Counted from the stretch's first letter, positions 34,986-46,630 are shown. The stretch: DNA of 64,000 nucleotides from Petaurus breviceps papuanus (GCA_028583685.1 JAMXIF010000042.1:18318842-18382841); one strand, 5' to 3'. Notes: generated by a model from the letters alone, not told the origin. A program made the numbers and translations.

Positions 34986-35485
34986 GTTTCTTCCCTACCT
35001 GGAATTCTCACTTGTGTCCCAGTCAGGAGAAACAATTAGATCCTAGCATAAGCATATACTTAAAGGATGCCACAAAAGCAACAGTTGAACAAATTTTTTC
35101 ATAAATCTGGTGGTCTCTTTCCCACAGATACAAACAGAATCCTTGGCAAGATTGGGTTTAGAATGCAGTGGTTCTGAGGCACATATGTAAGGTGAATGTG
35201 TGACACTCCTGATAAAGGGATCAGGATGTCTCTTACAGTTAGTTTAGTACCTTATGGCTATACCAGGTTTTCTGTGACTACATCAGTTTAGGTGGGGAGA
35301 GACATCTCTTCCCTTATCATATTCTAGAACTACCTTACCTTACAGGATAAGGGAACTGTGTTGTTCCCTCCTTTAACTACCCCCAAGCAGCCCCCTCTCA
35401 CTAGCCCTAAAACTTAAGGCATCAAATAAATGTGAGATTTTATTGTTATCCCATTTGTGGATGGAAGAATACCAAGCATTTATAT
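34986..35485. other. Intronic sequence, nothing recognised
   Basis: No repeat or exon recognised. Confidence 0.5.
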
Positions 35486-35488
35486 AAC

Positions 35489-35647
35489 ACAGGAGTGATG
35501 CAATGGATAGAGTGCCGGGCCACAGTCAGGAAGACCTGCATTCAGATCCAGCCCCAGACACAAGCTGGGTAACCCTGGCAAATTTGTGTGATCTCACTTT
35601 CTGGAGAAAAATATAAATAAAAATAATTTGGAAAAAATATAAAAAGG
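35489..35647 (+). mobile_element. Short tRNA-derived SINE with A-rich tail
   Basis: gtgatgcaatggatagagtg head; gtcaggaagacctgcattca; ctgggtaaccctggcaaatt; A-rich end. Confidence 0.75.
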
Positions 35648-35774
35648 TATATAAAATCCAGAATCATGAAGTATACTCTGCCCTGTCCTATCCATATCTA
35701 GAGTTTTATGTTAAGTTCTGGATGCCACATTTTAGGAATAATATTGGTAAACTGGGTTGTGGATAAAGATTATA

Positions 35775-35945
35775 AGTTCAGAGATTTAAGGCTGCAAGGA
35801 GACTCTGTGTGCCTCAGTTTCCTTAGCTCTAAAATGGGAATAATCACTCACTTCTAAGGATAGTTATTACGATCATATGATTGTAAGTAATTAATACAAT
35901 GCCTGGTACACAGCAGGCACTATCTAAAAGCACATTCTCTTTACT
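35775..35945 (+). mobile_element. CORE-SINE (MIR/MAR1), 3' part
   Basis: tcagtttccttagctctaaa; tacaatgcctggtacacagc; ggcactatctaaaag. Just upstream, 35,690-35,765 (agttctggatgccacatttt) resembles a CR1/L3-type scrap. Confidence 0.7.
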
Positions 35946-35964
35946 TAAAAAAACAGTCTAGTCC

Positions 35965-36165
35965 TTAGTTCCCCATATAAAGAAAATTGCCTAACCTAGA
36001 GAGGTTAAATAATGTACCCAAGGTCACACCAGAGTAGATATTTGAAACTAGGTTGAATCTAAGTGACACTCTCCACTTCACGATTCTCCAGAAACTACCA
36101 TGTAAAACAGTTGAAAGATCAGGAGATTTTAAGGCTAAAAAAGAGAACTTTTGAGAAGTCATTAA
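35965..36165 (-). mobile_element. CORE-SINE (MIR), reverse
   Basis: agaggttaaataatgtaccc followed by aaggtcacaccagagtagat. Confidence 0.65.
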
Positions 36166-36444
36166 AATAACTTTCATGTAACTGAAGAAGTGTTACATGG
36201 AAAGAGGATTAGGCCTGTTCTGCCTGACCCCAGAGGTATAGAAGTAGGACCAATGATAGACATGTAGATTTAGGCTTCACATTAGGGGGGAATGTCCTAA
36301 TAATTAGATGTGTCCAAGAATGGAAAAAATTTCAAATGAAGGCAATGATTTTCCAGTCACGATACAGGCCAGGGGAGGGGGAAGAGAAATTATCTGACTC
36401 TTTATTAAGATGATTGTAGACAGGATTCCTAATTATCCAGGTAA

Positions 36445-36668
36445 GGGATGGGAGGCAGCAAGGTAGTGTGAGAGAAAGATTACTGGACATGGAGTCAGGA
36501 GATGTATTTTGGATGCTAGTGGTATAGTCATGGTGGAATTAAGTGCTTCAAGATTCAGGTTTTTTTTAATTAGAAATGAGTATAATAATATTTTCCCTAC
36601 CTACCTTACAGGGTTATTGTGAGAACGTGCTTTTCAAGTGCTGTGTAAATTAAGTTATTTATGATTCC
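36445..36668 (+). mobile_element. CORE-SINE (MIR/MAR1)
   Basis: ggacatggagtcaggagatg; ttacagggttattgtgagaa; tttcaagtgctgtgtaaatt. Confidence 0.7.
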
Positions 36669-36894
36669 TGCAGTCTTTCCAACTTGAATAATCTATTATT
36701 TTCTGACAGTAATGGAAAGAAGTGGGAGATAGAAACAATATAGGCTCCTGGTTAGAAAATTCCTACCATGGACTAGTAGACCAAGCATGTTCTTTTGGTG
36801 TTTTACATTTCCACACAAATATCAATCTTTTTAATTATCTTGGTAATCTTGTTCCATCATAGCAACCTCAGACCCCTAATGATATGATAAAAAT

Positions 36895-37105
36895 ATGGTG
36901 ACTCACAATTCCATAGCACTTGAAGGTCTGCAAGGTACCATCCTCCAATCAACTCTTTGATGTGGGGTGTACAAATATCCTTATTTTTTCATGTGAAGAT
37001 GATGACACTTATAGATGGTATCACCTGATCACACCAGTAGGAAAAATCTTGGGTGGGATTCAAACCCTGGTCTCTAGAACACCAGACCTAGCTTTCTGTT
37101 AAATC
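36895..37105 (-). mobile_element. CORE-SINE (MIR/MAR1), reverse
   Basis: agcacttgaaggtctgcaag; a decayed middle; gggattcaaaccctggtctc at the head end. Confidence 0.6.
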
Positions 37106-37299
37106 TATCTTCCTGATTTCTAAGGTGAAAGGAGCATTTATTAGCTCATTTATCTGTGAGGGCTTTAGGGATAATTCTGGACTCACAGTAGCATCCTAAA
37201 TGATGACCTCAAGAGTAGAGGTTAACTGATGAAGAAACCATTAAAATAGCTGCATTTAAATTTTAATTTGCCTTAAAATATTGTATAACATCCCATCAC

Positions 37300-37432
37300 T
37301 GATTCTTTCTGCCCAGTGACCCTAGGTAAGTCATTTAACCTTTGTCTTGACAACAGCTTTATCCTCTGTAAAATGAGGGACTAGACTGAATTGATCTCTG
37401 TGGTTCCTTCCAGCTTTAGATAACAATACCAT
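37300..37432 (+). mobile_element. CORE-SINE (MIR), partial
   Basis: gtgaccctaggtaagtcatt; tctgtaaaatgagggactag; gtggttccttccagctttag. Confidence 0.75.
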
Positions 37433-37639
37433 GCAAGCCTCTGTGATACAGGGTACAGGCTCACTCATCAAGCAGTTTGTATCCAAAGGAGTTTATAAAA
37501 ATTGCATATTGCTAGGGGGAATCGTAATTTAATTCAGGTAACATTTACCCAGGAGCTATGGTGATAGAACCCTTTTCCAGTGTTTCAACACCATTAAAGT
37601 CGGCAAAGTATTGAATTAAGTGTTTCTGTATTCCAATTC

Positions 37640-37735
37640 AATTTAATGAAATTCACCATTTATTGAAGATCTAATGTGCTGGACACTTAGAAAGGTCCAG
37701 AGTTGAATAAGACAGAATTTTTGCCTTAAGGCAGA
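37640..37735 (-). mobile_element. L2 tail, reverse
   Basis: atttattgaagatctaatgt then gctggacacttag. Confidence 0.5.
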
Positions 37736-37895
37736 TTAGAGTCAAATGCTAAAGTCTGGAATCCCCAGTTTTAATCCTGCCTAAAACAATTACTAACTGT
37801 GGAATCATGGGAAAAATCACCAAACTGTAGAGCCTCAGTTTATGCAACTGCAAAATGGGATGAATAGCTCTTATTCTATATTCCTAAGGAGCCAG
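37736..37895 (+). mobile_element. CORE-SINE (MIR)
   Basis: gtctggaatccccagtttta; cagtttatgcaactgcaaaa; tgggatgaatagctc. Confidence 0.65.
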
Positions 37896-38074
37896 AAACA
37901 TTAAGGATTAGTCAAGAAGGGAACTATTTTCTGTGACTGCCGATTAATGTTTACATTTAACTATTTTAATTAACCTTCATTGAAATGCTTCATCTTCTCA
38001 AAACAGCAAAGACAAACTTTGGTAGGCCCTACCAAACTGGAAAACCTTAGAATGTAGGCCTGGTATCAAGGATT

Positions 38075-38265
38075 TGTGATGCTAAGTTGTATTGTAGGGG
38101 CATAGATTTTGAGCCAGAAGGGATATTAGAGGTCACCTTACCCAACTTCTTCACTTTAAATAGGATAAACTGAGGCTCCGAGAGAAGTTCATCAAGACTG
38201 TCAGCCAAGACATATAGGAGTTACATGGGCTGCATCAGCACAGAGAATTCTGATCCCAATCAATT
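38075..38265 (-). mobile_element. CORE-SINE (MIR), reverse
   Basis: gagccagaagggatattaga; ggataaactgaggctccgag; then a decayed head complement. Confidence 0.75.
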
Positions 38266-38524
38266 GATAGATTCTTAAAGGGTTGTTAATAGAAGCAGTA
38301 GTTTGCCTAAGCATATACATAAATATTATTATGTTTGAATCTCTAAGGGTTTGATAGAAGCAAGTCCCCACTGAGATGTGTTAGCTCTTTGCACTAAGCA
38401 TTTTCTTCATATATCTGCTGATAGGGATTGGTAATGTTTGATTGGGGCCAAGTTTCCATATTGGTTAAATTTACTCTAAGCGTAGATAAGTTAGAACAAT
38501 AGGCATATACTATTCAAAACCTTA

Positions 38525-40025
38525 AACAATCCCCAGCTTTTCCCCCACCCAGAAAGTCAGCTTCTATTTATCCTTCATGAAATCCTTCTTCTGTCTTCTT
38601 CATGCCTAAGAACTTCTCTATATTCTCACCCATTCTCTCTTTCTTTGATTTACTCTCAGGAAGAGGTGACCTTTCTTCTCACCAAGGCTATTCTTTCTAC
38701 CAGTAGTCTTGATCCCAGCCCCCACTATCTCACCTAGGAGCTTGCTTTATCAATCATTCCCTTTTTCTCTAATCTGCAATTTCTCCCTTTGTATTGTCTC
38801 CTTCCTTGCTGCCCCCAAATATTCTCTGATACTGCCCATTCCTTAATTTTTTTTACTTGTACCTGCTATACTCGTATGCTATCACCAACGAATTTCTTTA
38901 ACTGCTAAACTCCTGGAAGGGGTTTGCTCACTATCTCCACTTTCTCCCACATAACTCATTTTTCATCCCCTTTTAATTTGGCTTCTGATCCCTCCACTAC
39001 TTTTGTCAGTCTACAAGTGATCCTTAACTGAATGACCTTTCCTCAGACCTCAGTCCTTTTTGACCTTTCATTTTTTTCGTTCCCCCTTCCTCTTCCTACT
39101 CTTGTTGACTCCAATAGCATTATTTTCTCCTGGTTCTTCCATTTGACTGTCCCTTCAGTTTGCTTTATTGTTTCTTCTTAGATCTCCTGCATCTTATAAG
39201 TAGTTAGGTAGCACAGTGGATAGAATTCTGAACTTGACTTTGGGAAGTAAGTTCAAATCCACTCTCAGACACTTAATAACTGTGTGATCCTGGATAAGTC
39301 ACTTAACCTCTGTATGTCCAAGTTTTCTCATATGTAAAGTGGGGAGAATAATAGTACCCATGTTTTGGGGCTGTTGTGAGGATAAAATGATGTACTATTT
39401 GGGAATTACTTTGCAAGCCTTAAAGTACGGTATAAATGCTAGCTAGCCATTATTATCTCCTCTTTCAAGCCTGAGCATCCCATTGCTTCTTTACTCTTTG
39501 AACTCTCTTTTTTGGTGATCACATCATTTCCCAGGGGTCTACTTACCTTATCTAGTTACTATCTTCAAGTACATGACTCCCAGATTTTTATGAGTGCAAA
39601 AATCTGGCTTCCACATTGCCAGTTAACTTCTGGTTATGGCTAGCTAGACATTCCATTGGTATGTCAAACTCAACATGTCTCAAAACAGCATCCATCCTTT
39701 CCTCTGGCTATGTACCAAAGCCATACTTCTTTCACATGTACTTTATGCTGTTTAGATCTTCCCCATCATCCAGACTGTAACATCAGAGTCATTTTTGATT
39801 CTCTTCTCCTCTTCACTTTCTGTATTCAATCAGATACCAGATCTTTCTGTTTTACCTCTATGTCTCATATCCATCCCATTTTCTCCACTCACATTCTCAC
39901 TACCTTTTTCCAGGGTCTCATCACTTTTATCTCAATCTTAATAATATCCTACTAACTTGTCTCCCTTCTTCTAGTCACCTGTCTCATGAATGCTAAGAAA
40001 AGAATCTTCCTAAACCAGAGTTTTG
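38525..40025 (+). mobile_element. L2 LINE (left part), interrupted by a SINE and then an RTE
   Basis: Plus-strand L2 ORF2 remnant. RT and post-RT features near 39,655-39,955 (VCQTQHVSKQHPSF, equivalent to the LNMSKT block; FQGLITFIS, equivalent to VQALITS). A SINE sits at 39,201-39,455. The L2 resumes at about 41,950 after the RTE. Confidence 0.75.
39201..39455 (+). mobile_element. CORE-SINE (MAR1/MIR group), nearly complete
   Basis: ggtagcacagtggatagaat head; agttcaaatccactctcaga; tgtgatcctggataagtcac; gttgtgaggataaaatgatg; ttgcaagccttaaagtacgg; tataaatgctagctagcc end. About 255 bp. Possible flanking duplication atctcct (39,182-39,188 / 39,455-39,461). Confidence 0.85.
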
Positions 40026-40029
40026 GCAA

Positions 40030-41945
40030 TGTCATTTTGTTGTTCAGTTGTTCAGCCATCTTCAACTCTTTGTGACTCCATTGTCCATACAACACCAGGA
40101 CCTTCTATGCTTCGTTATCTTCCAAAGTCTTCCATGACACTATTTATCCCCCTCATTCTCTGCCATCCCCTTTTACTTTTGTCTTCAAATTTTCCTAACA
40201 TCAGTGTCTTTTTCAATAAGTCCCATTTTCTCATTTTGTCGCCAAAGTACTTAAACTTCAGTTCAGTATTTGACCTTCCAATGAAAAGTCTGAGTCAATT
40301 TCTTTAAGTATGGACTGACTTGATCTCCTAGCCATTTAAGGGACTCTCAAAAAAAATTTTCATCAGCCCACAATTCAAAAGCATTGATTCTATGGTGCTC
40401 AGCTTTCTTTATAGTCAAACTCTCATAGGCATACATTGCTACTAGAAAAACCATAGCTTGGACTAAACAGATGTTTGTTGGTTATGTGATGTCTCTACTT
40501 TTTATTATGCTGATCAGATAGTTTTTTTTCCCCCAAGTATCAAGTGTTTTAATTTAATGACTGTAGTAACTATCTCCAGTGATCTTTGAACCCATGAACA
40601 TAAAATCTGGCACTGCTTCCATTTTTTCTCCCTCTATTTGCTAGGAAGTAGCAGGATCAAATGCCATGATCTCAGTTATTTTAATGTTGAACTTCATGGT
40701 AGCTTTATTACTCTCCTTTTTCATCCTCATCAAGAGGCGTCTTTATTCTTCTTCATTTTCTGCCATCAGAGACGTATCATATCTGAGATTTTTTATATTT
40801 CTCCCAGCAACATTAATTACAACTTTTGATTCATCCAGCCTGACATTTCATATTTTGTATTCTACATATAACTTAAATAAATGATGTGATAATATGCAGC
40901 TTTGTCATATTCCTTTTCTGATCTTGAACCATTCAGTTGTTCCCTGTTTGGTTCTAACTGTTGTTTCTTGACCCACATACAGGTTCCTCAGGAGACAAGG
41001 AAAATGATCTCGTGCTGTTCTCTTTAAATACTTGCCACATTTTGTTGTGATCCACATAGTCAAAGCCTTTAGTTTAGTCAATGAAGCAGAAGTAGATTTT
41101 TTCTGGAACTCCCTTGCTTTCTCCATAATCTGGTGAATACTGGCAATTTGGTCTCTAGTTCTTTTGCCTCTTTGAAAACCAGCCTGCTCTTCTGGTAATT
41201 CTTGGTTTACATATTGCTGAAGCCTATCTTGCAGAACCTTTAACATAACCTTGCTGGTGTGTGGGATGAGTGCAATTGTTTGATAATTTGAATATTCATT
41301 GGCATTGCCCTTCTTTAGGATTAGGATGAAAATTGATGTTTTCTAATCCAGTGGCCACTGTTGACTTTTCCAAATTTGCTGGCGTATTGAGTAAAGCACT
41401 TTAACAGCATCATCTTTTAGGATTTTAAATAGCTCAGCTGAAATTCCATCACCTTCCCTAATTTTATTGTTAGCAATTCTTTCTGAGACCCACTTGACTA
41501 TTCTCCAAGATATTTGACTCTAAATCAGTAACCACACCATTGTGGTTATCAGTAATGTTAAGATCTTTTTTGCATAGTTCTATATGTTCTTCCCACCTCT
41601 TCTCAATCTCTTCTACTTCTGTCAAATACATACCATTTTTATCTTTTATTATGACTATTTTTGCATTCAAATTTCCCTTGGTATAGCAAATTTTCTTGAA
41701 GAGATCTCTTGTCTTTCCCACCTATTATTTTCCTCTCTTTCTTTGCATTGCTCTCTCCTTGTTATTCTCTGGAATTTTTTATTCAGTTGGGTATATTTTT
41801 CCCTTTTTTCTTTCCTTCTTTCTTCAGTTATTTGTAAAGTCTCATCAGACAGCCAGTTTATTTTCTTGTTCTTTTTTTTGAATATTTTTTTTCTTTTATT
41901 GCTGCCACCTGTACAACATTGTGAATCTCTAGCCATAGTTCTTCA
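40030..41945 (-). mobile_element. RTE-clade (BovB-like) LINE, 5'-truncated, inserted in L2
   Basis: Minus strand, 1.9 kb. In order from 41,936: linker after the endonuclease (WLSDETLQITEERRKEK), MGKTRDLFKKICYTKGN (41,721), DKNGMYLTEVEEIEKRWEEH, then RT (MLKVLQDRLQQYVNQELPEEQAGFQRGKRTRD region, 41,246; CLLRNLYVGQETTVRT), and a 3' end (ttgttgttcagttgttcagc on the + strand) matching the tail of RTE-mobilised SINEs. The endonuclease is missing and the ORF is broken in several places. RTE elements encode an AP-like endonuclease and an RT; this copy is dead. Confidence 0.9.
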
Positions 41946-42077
41946 GGCCCTCTATCTACCAGAAGCTTTGAATGCACTTTCTTTACTCTGTATCTCAGAA
42001 TTCTTATCTTTCGTATGTGCTCCTTTCAACTTCATATTTCTTGTGAAGTTTTCCCTAATTTCTACTCCCTACAGAAG

Positions 42078-42078
<1 letters not shown>
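41946..42078 (+). mobile_element. L2 LINE (right part, after the RTE)
   Basis: Continues the L2 beyond the RTE: gctttgaatgcactttcttt; cagaattcttatctttcgta. This is the L2 segment that encodes the C-terminal ORF2 region. Confidence 0.6.
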
Positions 42079-42122
<44 letters not shown>

Positions 42123-42127
42123 ACACA
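42079..42127. repeat. (AC)n microsatellite
   Basis: AC run with one TAC interruption, between two L2 pieces. Confidence 0.95.
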
Positions 42128-42134
42128 GTTGCTA

Positions 42135-42545
42135 GAACTCTTGTTAGGAATGTGTACATCTAGCAGCACTAGCCTTTTTGCTGTTCCTGACCAAAGACAG
42201 CTCATGACTCCAAGCCTTTTTAGTGGCTGTTCTCTGTGCCTGAAACACTCTCTTCATCTCCATCTCCTACCTTCCCTTGCTTCTTCCAAGTCTCAGTTAA
42301 AGTCCCAGCTTCTTCAAAAAGTGTGTCCTGGTCCCCTAGATGTCAGCACCTTCCCTTTGTTGATTGTTCCTAACATGTCCTGTACAGAGCTTGTTTGCAC
42401 TTAATTACTTTCATATTGCCTCCCCATTAGACTGTGACCTTCCTGAGGACAAGGGATGATTTTTGCCTCTTTTTGTATTTCTGTTGTCTAGCACAGCACC
42501 TGCCACACAGTAGGATTTTCTAAATCCTGGTTGACTTTATCATCC
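42135..42545 (+). mobile_element. Second L2 copy, 3' end
   Basis: Begins again upstream of where the first copy left off (tttgctgttcctgacc; tgtgcctgaaacactctctt), so it is a separate copy. 3' UTR gtgaccttcctgaggacaag; tagcacagcacctgccacac. Confidence 0.75.
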
Positions 42546-42599
42546 CAATTAAAATGTAGTGTTCTCAAGCAAAGGCAACTGACTACTCAATTTCCATTT

Positions 42600-42668
42600 T
42601 TGTGTCCCTATCACTTATGTAGTACCTAGTACTTAGTAGAGACTTAAATGTCAGTTGAATTGAATTAA
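42600..42668 (+). mobile_element. L2 tail fragment
   Basis: tagtacctagtacttagtag, then agacttaaatgtcagttgaa. Confidence 0.5.
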
Positions 42669-42694
42669 ATCAAACAATGCTTTAAAATACTTAT

Positions 42695-42860
42695 TTAGAG
42701 AACATCACATCACAGCACTTAGAACTGGAAGCAATTTAAGAGATCACCTAGTTCCCACCCCTTATTTTCTACATGAAGAAAATAAAGCTCAGAGAGACTG
42801 AAGAATTTTTATATGGCCACACAGGAAGCAAGAGGCACAGCTGAGTTAGAGGGAGGAAAG
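42695..42860 (-). mobile_element. CORE-SINE (MIR), reverse
   Basis: acttagaactggaagcaatt; taaagctcagagagactgaa; atggccacacaggaagcaag. Confidence 0.7.
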
Positions 42861-42894
42861 CACATCAAGGAAGGAATCAGGGTTAATTGAATAG

Positions 42895-42990
42895 GCATGT
42901 GTGGTGGAGCCAACATGGCAGAGCGAAAGCAGGAACTCACCTGAATTCCTCCCTGAATTCCTTCAATTGAATAGCCATATCTAGAGGAGT
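42895..42990 (+). mobile_element. L1/HAL1 5'-terminus scrap
   Basis: tggtggagccaacatggcag followed by agcgaaagcaggaactcacc, the 5' terminal signature of marsupial L1 (compare the 5' end at 7,081 on the other strand). Only about 90 bases remain. Confidence 0.6.
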
Positions 42991-42999
42991 CAGTTTGTA

Positions 43000-43728
43000 A
43001 AACTGCCAACCTGGATTCAGCTGGACTTTCTCTTATCAGCTATATATCATGCTGCCTCATTTCAATTCTATTCATAAACTATGAAATATTTCAGTTAGAG
43101 AAAGTACCCCAAGTTACTTAATTCTATATGAAATTTTCAAAAATTATTTTAATCTCTGTATCTCTATGTGTGTACTCTTTCTCCCACAAGTTAGTTGAGA
43201 CCTTTTGTTGGTTTCTTGAACCATTTGGTTTCCAGTTTGTACTTGACCATTATTTAGAATCTGCATTATATAATTGGCACATTTCTGTCAGTCTTCCTGA
43301 ACACATCCCCCCACCAAAAAAAAACCTTTTAGATTTTCCTCCTTTAAAGAATTATTTTCCTAATTATTCCTCCACCCCCTTTTTTCCTTCTTATCTCACT
43401 CCTGGTTCCTTGACTTGAGTGGCTCTGAATTAAAATATAAAGGTATTCTAGGCAGGCTATTAGTCCAATCTTAAAAGTACTAGTGAATACTTAATATAGT
43501 TATTTAACAGTTCCATTTTGGAGACTCAAAACTAATTTATCTTGAAGAAAAATTGTCATATCTATAGAATGATTGTAAGATAGGGTATAAATAGCTAACA
43601 TACCTCTACAATGTCAATCTTACAAGAATAAACATGAGAAAATGATATAAAGGCATGTGTAGAAGTTGTAAATGCAATGCAGATTCAAAGTGTCATTTTT
43701 AAATTTTCATCACCATAAACTGAGAGAT
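43000..43728. other. Intronic sequence, nothing recognised
   Basis: Open frame 43,128-43,418 is Phe/Leu/Pro-rich without family features. Confidence 0.5.
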
Positions 43729-43729
43729 A

Positions 43730-44050
43730 CCAGAATCATAAAATGTTAGACCTGGAATATGTCCAAGATCCTCATTTTAATAGTAATGACTATGGCTAAC
43801 ATTTATGAAGTGCTAATAGTTTACAGGGTGCTTTAGCATCACAAGTTGTAGGGTTGACTGAAATCTTAGAGACTTTCCAACACAACCCCTTACTTTTACA
43901 TATTAGGAAACTGGGGACCAGAGAGATGAAGTGATTTGTTCAGTGTCCACAAGTTGTAAATAGCATTTAGAAAAGAATGAGCTTGGAGCTCATTCTCAGA
44001 GCCCTACAATCCCTAAATCAGTTACCCCTAAGAGCTAGCTTATATGCACA
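43730..44050 (-). mobile_element. CORE-SINE (MIR/MAR1), reverse, one or two pieces
   Basis: aaaatgttagacctggaata; catttatgaagtgctaatag; catattaggaaactggggac; agagatgaagtgatttgttc. Confidence 0.65.
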
Positions 44051-44059
44051 AAGAGTAAA

Positions 44060-44290
44060 GTAACCCAGCCTCCCTTTTCAGTAAATCAGTCCTCACAAAT
44101 GCCCTGTGAAGTTGATAGCAAACATATTATTATCCTCTCTGGAGTCTTGGAGAGAGTTAAGACACTTGTCCAGGGGTCTCCCAGGCTCTCTGGGAGGAGG
44201 TTCTCTGCCTCTGAATCCTGTGCTCTTCCTCCTATACCACTGTCCCCTGACCCTAAAACCAGTGTTCTTTCCACTGATCCCAGCAGTTTT
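44060..44290 (-). mobile_element. CORE-SINE (MIR/MAR1), reverse
   Basis: gagagttaagacacttgtcc; tctgcctctgaatcctgtgc; ccagtgttctttccactgat. The four overlapping open frames here are chance translations. Confidence 0.6.
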
Positions 44291-45048
44291 TCCAGATGAA
44301 AAAAATGAGAGTGGTACCACTTTGAATCTTTGGGATCGTAATCTTTGGCATTAGAACTAAAAGAGAGCCTACTCAGGCCACTGAATTGCTGACTCCTCTA
44401 AACACAAAAACATTGAGGTGTGCTAGGAGATTTGGACTGATACAGAGAGATTTTGCTTACAGATGCCCAAACCTACTAACTTTTGTTGTACATAGAAAGA
44501 GTACGACTACCACTAACACCTTGCACTCAGTGTTTCCAACTCAACATAGTAAGGTTGACATCATCCCAGCAAACAAAAGGAGAACATTTGCGTCCTGAGA
44601 CTTACGTCAGCTACAGGGATCTGGGTGACAGACTAGAGGTTAGAGCAGGGTCATGGGAATAGTGTTTTTTTTACTCTGCCTTTGCTTTGCTATATTATCT
44701 TGGACCAGAACATTTTATTGGCTTATTGGTTTATAGATTGTTACAAACTATTTTCTTTCTTGAAGCTAGTCTAAGCTAAGAATTCATTTTAGTGGTTCCT
44801 GTGACTCCATAAATACACTAGTTTTATGTGATGTGTATTTAATACAGAAGAAAAAAAGATGTTCATCTCCTTCCTTGCTTATTTGTTAACAACTTTTAGC
44901 TGCTTGTTAGAGATGTTGTGGAAGTGATTCCTACTTCAGTTAGTGATTTGGATTGATGATCTCCAAAATCCTTGTAAACTCTTAAGATTTTGTGACTCCA
45001 TGGATTCTAAGAGTTTTTGGAACAATTAAATTTGAGAGGCAATGAGTT
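44291..45048. other. Intronic sequence, nothing recognised
   Basis: No repeat or exon recognised. Open frame 44,386-44,598 has no support. Confidence 0.5.
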
Positions 45049-45049
45049 A

Positions 45050-45215
45050 TGGAAAGAGACCTATATTGGAGTCTCAGTATATTGGGTCCTGCCTCTCCCA
45101 CTTATTAGCTGTGCTCCCTGAGAAATGCTACTTCATAAACCAAGGAAACCAATGTCCTCATCTGAAGAGTAAGACAGCTCAATTGCATCTTCCCTTCCAA
45201 CTCAAAACATAGAAT
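45050..45215 (+). mobile_element. CORE-SINE (MIR)
   Basis: tgcctctcccacttattagc; caatgtcctcatctgaagag; decayed head. Confidence 0.65.
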
Positions 45216-45239
45216 TCTATGATATGTATCATTGGCACT

Positions 45240-45440
45240 TTTTACTTTGTTTTATACTGCCTAGCCATGTCACATTTTGCCCTTACAATACTGGAAAGTA
45301 ACTTTGGAAGTTAATGTTATTCCTAATTTACCAATCAGAAGAGTAAGGCTCAGAGAGAATAATACTTGACAAATTTCACATAGCTAGTGACAGAATGAGG
45401 ACTGCAGCCTAAGTCTCTTGACTCCTAGCCCATTGCTTAT
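45240..45440 (-). mobile_element. CORE-SINE (MIR), reverse
   Basis: gaagagtaaggctcagagag; acatagctagtgacagaatg; gtctcttgactcctagccca. Confidence 0.7.
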
Positions 45441-46178
45441 TATTTTTATGCAATTATTGTTCAGATCTCCTAGTATGGTGATTCATTCTATAACCTTTCC
45501 TGGTGTCTGCCCCAGGGTCCCTTCAGTTTTTAGACACAACAAATTTGTCCTTAATTTTAATTAAGCTCCCTGATTCAGAACACTGTCATGATAGAGAAAA
45601 AATGGATCCTCATTTACCTAAATGATGCCTAATATCAGTAAAATTGGTTGTCAATTTATCACATTCTCTTCTGTATTATAAATATTTCTATTTCATTTTA
45701 CCTTTCCTCAAAAGATATAATTTTTATTCCTTTGCAGAAATGGAGATTGTATTGTATCCTACATTTTCATTTGGTAGCCCCTTACAAAGTTTAATGTAAA
45801 CAAAATGTGTGTCAAAATAATATTTCTGATAAAAAAGAGAAACTTACTATATAAGAGAATCCATTTGTGAATTCTACTATAAAGGAAATTATCACCCTCT
45901 ACTTTTATTTATACATCTGGATTTCCATGTATTATATTTACTTACAAAATGGAACATCTTTAATTGGTTTGATTTTTCTGGACTCTCCCTTTTCCCAGGT
46001 GACATTAAACAATGCAGAAACCTAAATGAGGTAGTGTAAGAGAGACTATTTGTTATTCTTATCTGTCATGTTCTTGTTTATGTGTCCTAAGGTTATGTGT
46101 TTGCTGTTTTCTGTGATTTCGTTTTCAGTGATCCTCAGATCTTTCTATTCTGTATTTAAACTCACTTACCTTATCAGA
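45441..46178. other. Intronic sequence, nothing recognised
   Basis: AT-rich. No repeat or exon recognised. Confidence 0.5.
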
Positions 46179-46179
46179 C

Positions 46180-46630
46180 TTGGGGTCAAATGCCACCTCT
46201 GAAGCTTACTATTTGTGACTTTGGGTAATCGATTAACAAGCATTTAGTGAGTGACTATAGTGTTCTGGGCACTTGGCTAGATGCAGAGGACACAAATACA
46301 AAACTGAAACCTTTCCCCAGCTCTCTTCTTAATTCCCTTGGTTGCATTGTCTCCCTCTATTAGAATATAAGCTCCTTGAGGCCAGGGGCTTTCTTTTCAC
46401 TTTTACTTTCATACTCAATGCTTGGCACATAGTAAGCACTTATAGATTCTTGTTTCCTTCCTTCAAATATTCTCTGCTCTCCAGGGAGCTTATGGTCTAA
46501 TGTAGGGACAAAAACACATGCATAGTGCAGATATATGTTAGTACTTCACTTCCCTGGACTTCTTCTTTTTCAACTATAAAATGATGATGTTGCTGACATT
46601 CCTTCTAGCTCCAACTTATGATCCTGGGCT
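46180..46630 (+). mobile_element. CORE-SINE (MIR) split by L2 sequence
   Basis: MIR head and body at 46,180-46,240 (acttggggtcaaatgccacc); MIR tail at about 46,545-46,630 (ctataaaatgatgatgttgc; cattccttctagctccaact). The interval between holds L2 pieces. Confidence 0.55.
46240..46540 (-). mobile_element. Reverse L2 3' end, with a forward L2 tail inside it
   Basis: Reverse L2: aagcatttagtgagtgacta (46,240) and ctccagggagcttatggtct (46,480). Between them, 46,325-46,462 is a forward L2 tail (aagctccttgaggccagggg; gcttggcacatagtaagcac). Confidence 0.6.

Noticed and set aside
42079-42127. Regular short repeats as a CRISPR array
   Set aside because: Dinucleotide microsatellite without spacers; a vertebrate intron.
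41584-42135. Longest open frame in the window (183 codons, + strand)
   Set aside because: It runs antisense through the RTE, into L2 sequence and then the AC microsatellite. Composition is Leu/Phe/Ser-rich and has no homology as a protein.
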